A model generated the notes under the pieces. The model did not search any database. It saw nothing but the letters and a program-made list of their open reading frames with translations, and was not told the origin of the DNA. Of a stretch of DNA of 64,000 bases, positions 56,156 through 64,000 are shown in pieces. Source of the stretch: Sciurus carolinensis (lineage: Eukaryota > Chordata > Mammalia > Rodentia > Sciuridae); contig NC_062222.1 in the NCBI RefSeq assembly GCF_902686445.1, forward strand, positions 131,819,035 to 131,883,034, in the 5' to 3' direction. Every line of letters starts with the position of its first letter. The first letter of the stretch is position 1. A program made the position numbers and the translations under genes.

Positions 56156-57989
56156 AATATTTTCTCTCAATCTCCCAGGCATCAAACTTCAGACTTGATT
56201 TTCTCCTGTCTTTTGCCTCCTTTTTAATCATATTAAAAATGCCCCTGTCCAGGTCATGAAATGATTGCATTAAAAATAAAAGGCTCATACCTCTGTTGTC
56301 ACCTCACAGTCTCCTTTCCTTCCTGTGCACAGTGGATTCCTGTGATAAAACCAGCTTTGATAAAATCACTCTCTGCCACACTCCAAATCCCCTTTGTTCA
56401 TAGAACAAAGTCCTGAACTTTTAAAATCTATGATTTCGAACCAAGCTGTGGCCACATAGATACCTTGTCATTCCCCAGAAATTCTGAATAAGAAACTGTT
56501 ACCACACACAATTTTCTTTACCTCTATAGCATCATTTTTTAAAAAATCCAAATATTTTGGGCATCTATCATTGGCGATTTTACTGCATGTTTTCTTTAAT
56601 GTTCAAAACAACATTTTGAATTTGGTTGTATTCTCTCCACTTTTTGTATGGGAAACTGAATTCTCTAAGGATTTAAGTAACTGATCCAAGAGTGTGCCCA
56701 TTTTACAGATTTTAAGTTTCTCAAATGGCATCTATTTGGAAGGATTAGTTTTTCTAATGTGTATGTCTTACTTTCCATCTTATTTTAAGTTCTTTGAGAT
56801 TAAGCATCAATATTAAGTAACTCAGTTCTACTGACTCATGGAAAGGATTAGGAGCCTGTGGCTGGCATACTGAGTTTGAGGAGCTAGCAGCTCATCCTTT
56901 GTGGGTATTCACTAACCACAGGTTCAAAATGAAAAACAGCTTTAAAGCAGTCTTTAAAATTCTATGCAAAATTAAACCACAAGAAGAGGTCTCTAAAATC
57001 ACTGTGGCATCTCAGTGAAGATTGTGGGCTGACTTGTTAATCATCGTTAATTATTCATCATTTCCCACAATCCTGGACGTTTATATACTTTCTCAGGTGG
57101 TGTGACCTGATGATTGATCAACTTGATTATCCCTCTGAACATTTGGGATTTATTAGGTGCAGGCCAGTCTTTCAGCTACAGTTTAATTGTGTTAACTGCA
57201 AGTGCAATTAATTGTGTCACCTTTGGGGAAGAATTTCACAGCTACATTTGGGGGAGGGTGGTAAGTCCCTTATTAAAGTGGAGTGTGTTGAAAATCTCAA
57301 GAGAAAACCCAGATTCTATGATTTTTGTGAGGCTTGACTGTATCCATCTTTTTTTGTTTTTCTTTTTCTTTCCCGATGCTGTTCATCAAGGCTACTGGTA
57401 GCTGCTTGCTTGTTGCAATTCAATTTTGGGAATATTAGCAAGTGCGAGTCATTTTACTTTCTGTAAGACCGGCTGTCAAAATTAATACCCCTTGCCTCCC
57501 ACAAAACATAGCAGTACCTGTTCTCCTGACTTGATTTGCTCGTGTGTGAAGCTCTTCATCATCTCGCGGATCCAGGCGCCCTGCCCGATCTGGGTCTCCT
57601 CGGGAAGGTTTCAAATGCCCTTTCCTGCTTCCAGCCTTAGCCCGACTCCTGCTTGTAGTCACTCTGGGTCCGCACATAATAAATCACTTTAACCTGTTTC
57701 TAAAACAAGGTCAGATTGTGCTGTGATTTTTTAAAAAGGGATTTTAAAATCTCGATTTGGAAGTGAATTCTCCTGGTAGAACTCACAGCCTTGGAAAGGA
57801 CCGGCAGAGGGTCCGGGTGGGCGCGTGGCTCAGTGATGCGGGGGACCAGCGAGGGGCGCGGGTGGGTTAAGCAGGCGAAAGTCTTCTTGCTTTGGCCAAA
57901 GAATCTTTGCAATGTTTGAGTGGGTTCGCAGGCCAGAAAGGCGGGGGAGCTTAACATGTCAAACGCAAATAGAAATGACACACAGATGG
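56156..57989. other. No gene recognised
   Basis: AT-rich to 57,470, including an antisense MIR-like remnant near 56,570-56,720. From 57,480 the sequence is unique with rising CpG content ('catctcgcggatccaggcgc', 'gggtgggcgcgtggctcagtgatgcgggg') leading into the candidate conserved block. Frames have no known domain. Confidence 0.35.
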
Positions 57990-58780
57990 CTCACTTGTGA
58001 GGCAGCCTTGTGCAGTTTTGAGACCCCTCCACGCCTGTGGTTTTCCGAAATATTAGAAGAATATGCTCCTGATTAAGCTTGCAGCTTGCGTGCCGTGGCC
58101 CTTCAGCGCGAGACGGTTCAGGCCGGTCCCTGGGACCCAGGTCCTCGCGCCACAGTCGCAGGCGGCCCCTGTCAGGGAGTCATTTAGGATTTTCTGCGGC
58201 GCAATTAAGCATGTGCAGCGCCCCACAGCCACGGAGGCGCTGTTTATTCAGTGAAAGTGCTCCGTAATTTATTTAAAATAATCCATCTTGCACAAATAAA
58301 GGGACCATTGACGGTCCCCTCGGCAGGGGCAGGTCCAGGCCAAAAGGCCCCTCTCGATGGTCTGTTTTGCTGGTCACAGCCAAATACCTGATAAAGTGAT
58401 GGTGGCTCCCACCACCCCTTAGCTCTCACTTTAAAAAAGAATGTGATTTTACTAAACCTTCTTGTTTTCTTTGCGCCAATAATCAGATGAGGATCCCTTC
58501 CCCCCGCCCCTTTTTTTTTTTCATTTTTAAAATAAAAAACAGATTGGTCATTAAAAATGATTAATGCCAGCCAATTTGATAATCGCGGAGCGGGAGGTGC
58601 TAGCCATTCTGGGATTTAGAGGGGCCTCAGGACCAGCTTCTTTATGGCCCTCGGCTAATGAGGAATCACATTAGGCTTTTTACTGTATATGAATTGATTA
58701 GCTGAAAATGAGATTACCTCCGCCGGGCAAGACCATGACAAAGAGCTCCTTCTTTCCCACACTGCCAGTGGGCGGGAGCC
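57990..58780. promoter_or_regulatory. Strong candidate conserved enhancer block
   Basis: About 800 bp free of recognisable repeats, mixing retained CpGs with dense TAAT/ATTA homeodomain cores: 'gcgcaattaagcatgtgcag', 'caataatcagatgagg', 'aaaatgattaatgccagcca', 'tttgataatcgcggagcg', 'ctcggctaatgaggaatcac', 'gaattgattagctgaaaatg'. This is the most enhancer-like DNA in the window. No splice-flanked protein-like frame is found (58,063-58,254 is open but not protein-like). The target gene is not visible. Confidence 0.4.
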
Positions 58781-58954
58781 CCTTGAACCTGAAAATGTTC
58801 TTTACTCCTGTTTTCCAGAAAACTTCTAGATGAGCCTGGGGTGGCTTCTACAGAAATGTTATCTATGAAAATCTCACAACCACAGAAATAGGATGAAGGA
58901 GGACCAGCAGTTGGGACTATGGATTTGACCGTTTTGAGGATACAGGCACAGGGC

Positions 58955-59155
58955 TTTCAAGCTCAATTTGCCAGAGTGGGAAGTTGGTCTCGACACCCCT
59001 TGCTCTGACTTGGGACCAACCACCGGAACTCTCTGAGCTCTGTTTTCCCCCTCTGTGCAATGGAGAGAGCAACATATATTTCATGAGCTTGTTAGGATTA
59101 AACGAGATAATATGCATATATATGACCTTTAGCATGGGACCTGCACATGGGGGCC
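58955..59155 (+). repeat. MIR fragment
   Basis: 'ctctgagctctgttttccccctctgtgcaatgg', 'gcttgttaggattaaacgagataatatgcatat', then 'ctttagcatgggacctgcacatggg'. Sense MIR core and tail. Confidence 0.7.
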
Positions 59156-59454
59156 CTTAGAAACCTGCTTTTTCTCCTTTCTTCTTCCTCTGTTGCTCCT
59201 CTGTCCCCCTTCTTTCCTCCTTTCTTCCTTCTAACTTTCTTTCCTCCCTCCTTCTAAATGCATAGCTGCCATTCATTTTATTAAACTTACTTAGAAAAGA
59301 AACAGTATGGGGAACAGATGGTGGAGATGCTGGGTTTTTAACTCTCAAAATAATCGTCTAGTGCAGGCTGAGTCAAGAGAGGCCCGGAGTGCTATTATGC
59401 ACCCCCTGTGTACCCCTCTCCCCTTTGCTTGTGTCCGTATGCTCCATTAGCTAA

Positions 59455-59550
59455 TGCCATGGGCTAAATACTGGCTCCCCTAAAGGTCACATGTTGAAAC
59501 ACTAACCTCGTTCTGACGGTTTAGGAGGCAGGGCCTTCGAGAGGTGATGG
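59455..59550 (+). mobile_element. MaLR LTR 5' fragment
   Basis: 'tgccatgggctaaatactggctcccctaaaggtcacatgttgaaacactaacct...aggaggcagggccttcgagaggtgatggg' (pattern) matches the first 100 bp of an MLT1/MST LTR, then stops. A truncated copy. Confidence 0.6.
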
Positions 59551-59741
59551 GTCAGGAGAATGCTGTTTTGGCTCTGACACTTCCTGTCTTGGAGACCTTG
59601 GGCAGCTCCTGACACCTGAGCCAGGCTGTTGTTCCCTGGAACGGCTTGATCAGCTCTGCCCTGGCCCCCACAGGCTGCCTTGTACAGCACAGATCATGGA
59701 GGTAAGGGTTTTCATGGAGAAGCACCGTGTGTGCTTGTGCG

Positions 59742-59812
59742 TGTGCGCACACACACAAGCATACAAGACACAGATACAGCATGACACACACAGACACACT
59801 CAGAGGCACACA
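59742..59812. repeat. Interrupted (CA)n tract
   Basis: 'gcgcacacacacaagcatac' through 'cacacacagacacactcagagg'. A degenerate CA microsatellite. Confidence 0.8.
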
Positions 59813-59884
59813 TGAGGAGTCATCTTTTGTCTAAGAACTTCTGACCCCTCCAATTTCCCCACAAATGTGGCGAAGGGAACAAGA

Positions 59885-60115
59885 ATAAGAATCTACCATT
59901 TATAAGACCTAGGGTGTGTCTGACCCTTCACACGCAGGACCCATGGTCCCCAGGAATGCTCTCAGGGAGTTGTGCCCAGTCACATGCTACGAGGGAGGTG
60001 CTGAGACTGAAGGCCAAACACCCTGCTGGGCCACATAGCCAGTTCATGAAGAGTCAGCATTTTGATCCAGGACTGTAGCACCCTGAAGCTGACTGTCTCC
60101 TTGGGTCATCACAAT
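59885..60115 (-). repeat. MIR, near full-length
   Basis: 'aagaatctaccatttataag...gacccttcacacgcaggac', 'gggaggtgctgagactgaaggcc', 'gctgggccacatagccagttcatgaagagtcagcattttgatccaggactgtagcaccctgaagctgactg' (pattern). Antisense MIR in order. Confidence 0.65.
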
Positions 60116-60860
60116 CACACTGCCTTCCTGGCTTGTTTCCAACACCCCTGCAGTAGGAACTGATGTCCATGAATTCAAGGGTGTCAGCCCCAGACTCTGC
60201 AGCTGTGCAGCACCCATGCCTTGGGATCCAACTGGACTAATCAGAGAGGTGAGCCAGTACCCGCTGGCTCTGCCTATTCAGACTGCCAGGTAAAGAAGCA
60301 TCAGCTTTGCCTGTTCTGTTATACTGTCGGTATGGCATCTTAGCAGGTCTTTCCTCTTCCTTAAAATTAGATGAGCATTCATTGAATCTTGGGCAATTTC
60401 TTTATCCTTGTGGAAAACTAAGCAGTGATATGTGCAAGGGAACTGAGCAGTAACAAAGCTCAAAAAGTCCCCATAATGCAGAAATCTTCTTCAGCTTGAG
60501 CTGCACGCAGTTTCTACTCATTTGCCCTCCAGAGAAAATCCTCTGGCTTCCTTCTCTGTGAATCTTCTTGGATTCTTCCCTTCACCTCCACCTCCAGCCA
60601 ACCTCGAGCCTCTCTCTGATTGAAACAGTTACTTCTGAATTTTTGTCTCTCTGTCTATTACTCTCCACTACAGAACTTGCACTTCCCTTCTGTCACTAAG
60701 TCTGACAATAAAACCTTCTGTGTCCACACCCACATTTGCCAGTCCTCATCCTGGTGGGCCCTTGGCAGCACTGAACCAAGAAGGACCTGCTGGGAGACCT
60801 TCCTGGTTCTCGGGTTCACTCTGGAGGCGCACGTTTTAGCCGTCCTACTCAACGTGCTTG
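60116..60860. other. No gene; LINE-like
   Basis: 60,480-60,700 is pyrimidine-rich and L2-like ('ctccacctccagccaacctc'). Nothing coding is recognised. Confidence 0.35.
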
Positions 60861-60861
60861 A

Positions 60862-61000
60862 GACTCGGTTTCCCTGGATGGTGAATGGAGGTAATTACAC
60901 CACCTTCTGTTGATTTGTTGTAAGAACAGTGAGATGATAAATTAGCAATTGGTGTATGACACTGTGTGGCATGTGAGAAGTATTCGCTAAATTGGTGGAT
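60862..61000 (+). repeat. MIR 3' part
   Basis: 'actcggtttccctggatggtgaatgg', 'tgttgtaagaacagtgagatgataaattagcaa', 'gacactgtgtggcatgtgagaagtattcgctaaattggtgg'. Sense MIR core to tail, directly left of the Tigger. Confidence 0.65.
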
Positions 61001-61561
61001 ATCATGATACAGATTCTCCTCAACTTACAGTGGGGTTTTACATCCTGATATTCTTACTATAAATCAAAAATATCATCAAGTTGCAAATCTTAATATTCAG
61101 AATCTACCAAACACCATAGCTTAGTCTCATCTGCCTTAAATATGCTCAGAACCTTGGCATTAGCCTATAGTTGAGCAAAACTACCTGACACAAAGCTTAT
61201 TTTATAATAAATTGTTTAATAAATTATGTAATTTATCAAATACTGTACTGAAACTAAAAAAAAATAAAAAAACCAGAATGGTTATCGTAGTGCTCACCAT
61301 GAACTCATGCAGCTGAAAGCACATTGGACCTGAACATGTCTGAATCACGGCTTCAAGATTAATTGCTGGATGACATGATGCCATAGGGACAGGGTCCTAT
61401 CAATCTCTCTTCTGTGTAGGCTGAAGAGCAGCTGGTAGGAGGTACTGGCCACAGGGCTCCTCGATGGTCTTGGGGGAACCACGTTCTTCAGAAAGGCATC
61501 AAGTTTTAACCTCACAGGCTTCTTTTCATGTGTATTTTTCTATTTCATCCAAATGACCAAA

Positions 61562-61701
61562 AATTTCTCCATGTCATCAGCCAGCCTAGCTCATTTCTTC
61601 ACTGAGAGTGGTTTTACCCAATGCTGATGATTTTACTGTATCACTGATTCACTTTTTATCTTTAAGAATTTCAAGATTGTCCATTGCAGACATCCTGACT
61701 C
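61562..61701 (-). repeat. Internal repeat of transposase N-terminal region, copy A
   Basis: Matches 63,193-63,334 at roughly 80-85% by eye in the same orientation. Shared landmarks are 'aatttctccatgtcatca', 'cctagctcatttcttca', 'gattttactgta' and 'cactgattcactttttc/a'. Translation on the minus strand includes 'LQWTILKFLKIKSESVIQ' and 'DDMEKFLVIWMK', the same section as in the true N-terminal part. Confidence 0.85.
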
Positions 61702-62238
61702 GTGCCATGGCCAGGGGACCCTGTGCCTTCCTGGGCTCTGTGATTCCCTTGAAGTTGATGTCCGTTTTTCGAATACTCGTGCTCTATTGCTGATAGTAGA
61801 AACACTTCTGCCAATTTTTTGCTGTGGATTTTCTTGGTGCCTTGAGTATAGCTTCTTCCTCTGCTTCATCTCCTCTGCTTCTTTTTCTTCCAGCTCAGTC
61901 AACTCCTTGTTGGGAAGATCTTTCAGCCTCAATGTCAGCAAGCTCATAAGTATCCTCCTCATCAATATCCACTTCTAGTTGCTTCCCAAGCACCATGCTC
62001 TTGTTACTTCCTGTCTCATCAATAGCAGGATCTTTGTCAAAGCTCTGACTACGTTCATGTGCCTTCAAACCTTTCTTCCAAAGGCCATGCATGCATTGCT
62101 GTGACTTCTTTCCATAGTGCAGTGATGTTCTGGGAAGAATTTAGAATGCTAAAACCTTTCCAAAGCTCCCAGAACATTCAAACAGATCTGGTTGCTTCAA
62201 CAGCCTGTGAAAATATTGCTATAAAAGGTATCTTTTGA

Positions 62239-62444
62239 GCCAGGTGTGGTGGTGCACACCTGTGATCTGAGAGACCTGGGATGCTGAAGCAGGACAATTG
62301 CAATTTCAAGGTCAATCTCAGCAATTTAGTGAGACCCTGTCTCAAAATAAAAAATAAAAAAGGACTGGGGATGTAGCTTAGTGATAGTGTCCATGGGTTG
62401 AATCCTCAGTACCTTAAATAAATAAGTAAATGAATAGATAAATG
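62239..62444 (+). mobile_element. B1-ID composite SINE inside Tigger
   Basis: 'gccaggtgtggtggtgcaca', 'gatgctgaagcaggacaattgc', 'caatctcagcaatttagtga', then ID half 'ggactggggatgtagcttag', 'ccatgggttgaatcctcag' and an (AAAT)n-like tail. It is flanked by aaaggtatcttttga (62,224-62,238) and aaagggtatgctttga (62,445-62,460). It splits the transposase shortly after the DDE core. Confidence 0.92.
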
Positions 62445-63849
62445 AAAGGGTATGCTTTGAACATAGCTAGTGTCTTGGTCCATTGGTTGAATGAGTGCAG
62501 TTGTGCTCGGTGGCAAAACGTCACTTTTGCACCAAGATGCATTTTGCAGATAGGCTATGGATGTCCTAGAGCATGGTCATCTAGGCTCACAGGAATCTTG
62601 AATGAGATGTTGTTCTGCATATAGTTTTCTTATGCTTGTCGAAGAAAACAGTTCAAAAACCAGTCTTCCAACAACACGATGTCATGCAGCCTTCTTTGTT
62701 ATGGTGGAAGTCAGTAGAAGTCTGTGTGAGAATGTTCGCTCACATTCGTGAACACACGTGCGTTCTCCAAGTGGTGGGTTAGGAAAGGCTTTGATTTGAA
62801 GCCTGGACCACTTTTACCCACAAGCAGCATGAAGAGGTCTTTGAACACTGTGAGTCCCAGCCTTGCCTTGGGCTCCTGATGAATGTGTGCAGCTCTGGCA
62901 TACACTTCCACCCAGGCTCACTTCATTGACATTAAGTATTTTTCTGGAAAATTCTTCTCATCCACCTTACCCCAAGCAGGTATTCCTCAAAAGCTCTGGC
63001 ACTTGCACTATCAGCCTTTGCTGACCTTCTTTTTGAAGCTCAGAACCACCTGTGGCTTGCTATTAGCATTTGCATATATGTGGGATCGTCAGAACGTTTT
63101 TTAGCATATTGGAAAAGCTTCTTGCCTTCCTGGTCCTCAGTAAGATAAGTGGTCTGTGCTTCTGTATCCTGCCTTCCATCCACGTGATGAGCAATTTCTC
63201 CATGTCATCACCGGCCTAGCTCATTTCTTCATGACAAAAGTGGATTTGCCTAATGCTGAGGATTTTACTGTAGCACTGATTCACTTTTTCTCTTTCAAGA
63301 GGGTCAGGATTGTTGGTTGCAAACGTCCTGACTCAGCTGTCACTGGCTGACTGCTTTCATCTTGGGCACTTGTCTTTCGTTTTATCTGAATAGGAATTGC
63401 CTTCTCCTTCTCACCAGAAGCAGGAGACACAGACAAGCATTTTGTAGGCATGATGGGATACAAAAGAGAAAACACAATATCCAAAAACTACTGGCCCCAC
63501 AGCACACTGTAGAGCACAGCTGTCTCCCTGGTACTCCTGTAGCTGGCTGGCGGGAGCTGAGGCTGGGTGGCACTGCTAGGCGTCACCACAGAGGGCTGCG
63601 TGGCATACCTCTAGCCTGGGAAAAGACCCAGATTCAAAATTCCAAGTATGATTTCCACTGAAGACACACTGCGTGTGTATCATTGAAAGTCTAAAAATCT
63701 AAGTTGGACTCTGGTTCAGTGGGAGCCACGGGTCATTATGATGTCTGAGTCAGCCACGGTCATGGGCGTTGAAGCCCTGAGAGGACTAGAAGGAAACCTG
63801 AAGCTGTGGAGAGGTGACATTGGGCCCCAGAGGGGCTGCTGAACGAACG

Positions 63850-63985
63850 CTGAATGTAAGAGAGGCTTTTACCAAATTTATTCGTTTCTCAATGTCCCAC
63901 ATGTCAGGTCTGGTGCTGGGCGTTGGAGACACACATCAAGTAAAACTTAGCTGCTGGCCTCGGAGAGCTCATTGGAAGGCCTCGG
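63850..63985 (-). repeat. L2 3'-end fragment
   Basis: 'aatttattcgtttctcaatgtcccacatgtcaggtctggtgctgggcgttggagacacacatcaag...ctcggagagctcattgg' (pattern) is the antisense L2 tail, ending at the window edge. Confidence 0.65.
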
Positions 63986-64000
63986 AGGAAAGGGGGATGG

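Larger units (their letters stand above)
61440..63451 (-). pseudogene. Tigger transposase pseudogene
   Basis: A cut-and-paste DDE transposase of the pogo/Tigger (TIGD-like) family, related to CENP-B, now dead. From an ATG at 63,451 the frame reads 'MPTKCLSVSPASGEKEKAIP', then a helix-turn-helix-like 'LQPTILTLLKEKKSESVLQ'. The DDE core survives in pieces: 'KIFNVNEVSL' (about 62,930), 'KPFLTHHLENARVF' (about 62,760) and 'SFKIPVSLDDHALGHP' (about 62,560-62,605), where an Asp of the usual D-N-x-P-G-H-P motif is kept. C-terminal parts follow: 'MHGLWKKGLKAHERSQSFDK' (62,092) and acidic 'VDIDEEDTYELADIE' (near 61,950). Many stops, frameshifts and a SINE break it. A second N-terminal-like segment lies at 61,562-61,701, where C-terminal sequence is expected. 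Confidence 0.8.
61010..63713 (-). mobile_element. Tigger (pogo/Tc1-mariner) transposon, MER2-type ends
   Basis: A 2.7-kb element. The + strand left end CAGATTCTCCTCAACTTACA follows TA (61,008-61,009). The right end is the complement of CAGAGTCCAACTTAGATTTT (to 63,713). These are diverged inverted termini of the MER2 group, also found at 24,657-24,987. Subterminal blocks match MER2: 'cataccttagctta'-like DNA at 61,090-61,230, and the complement of 'ggaattttgaatctgggtcttttcccaggctag' near 63,610-63,650. Between them is a dead transposase gene (minus strand) with one SINE inside. The TA at the right end has mutated. Confidence 0.85.

Noticed and set aside
58063..58254. Coding exon in the 58-kb conserved-looking block
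   Set aside because: The open frame is Ala/Pro/Arg-rich, lacks clear splice borders, and the neighbouring sequence has an enhancer-like rather than a coding texture.
61010..63713. Possibility that the Tigger transposase is a domesticated host gene
   Set aside because: Multiple stops, frameshifts and a SINE insertion interrupt the frame, and a repeated N-terminal segment sits in the wrong place. It is a fossil.

Overview
This 64 kb window looks like mammalian nuclear DNA, most likely from a squirrel-family rodent (ground squirrel or marmot type). Three composite SINEs join a B1/7SL-like left half to an ID/tRNA-Ala-like right half ('ctcagcaacttag' linker, then 'tggctcag...gagcacccctgg'), an arrangement I know from sciurid genomes. 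L1 3' ends, MaLR and ERVL solo LTRs, MIR and L2 fossils, and MER2/Tigger and MER5-type DNA transposons fit the same picture. There is no bacterial-style gene organisation, no rRNA or tRNA gene and no CRISPR array. I found no complete protein-coding gene. Most open frames are short chance frames, many of them inside repeats.

Layout. 0-10 kb: MIR and L2 fossils, a MaLR LTR (4.0-4.5 kb), a second MaLR LTR nested in a MIR (5.4-6.0 kb), an ID fragment, and a 44-bp direct repeat at exactly 1,100-bp spacing. 10-22 kb: a run of MaLR and ERVL LTRs, one B1-ID SINE and an L1 3' end. 20.6-20.8 kb has a minus-strand protein-like frame, possibly a retrocopy remnant. 23.6-27.3 kb is rich in mobile elements: an 86-bp L1 insertion, a MER2-type DNA element, and a 1.7-kb L1 whose 5' part is inverted (twin-priming structure) and which carries a later SINE. 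31.3 kb holds the best candidate protein-coding exon (+ strand, 116 bp). 33.3-34.8 kb has an LTR-like element with unusual inverted repeats, then a retroviral R/U5-like tail with a long CT tract. 35-36 kb, 39.4 kb, 48.6 kb and 58-58.8 kb are repeat-free stretches that look like conserved non-coding regulatory DNA. 40-57 kb alternates L1M, MaLR, MIR and L2 fossils, including an L1 cleanly inserted in an L2. 61.0-63.7 kb is a nearly full-length but dead Tigger (pogo-like) transposon with MER2-type ends, a SINE inside it, and an odd internal repeat of its transposase N-terminal region.

Interpretation. The window reads as intronic or intergenic DNA around one possible + strand exon, with several enhancer candidates. 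I do not see a new biological system. The unusual material is the mobile-element architecture (two inverted L1 insertions, the rearranged Tigger, the inverted-repeat LTR) and the repeat-free islands. Family names come from recognition of remembered consensus features, not from a database search, so subfamily labels are provisional.
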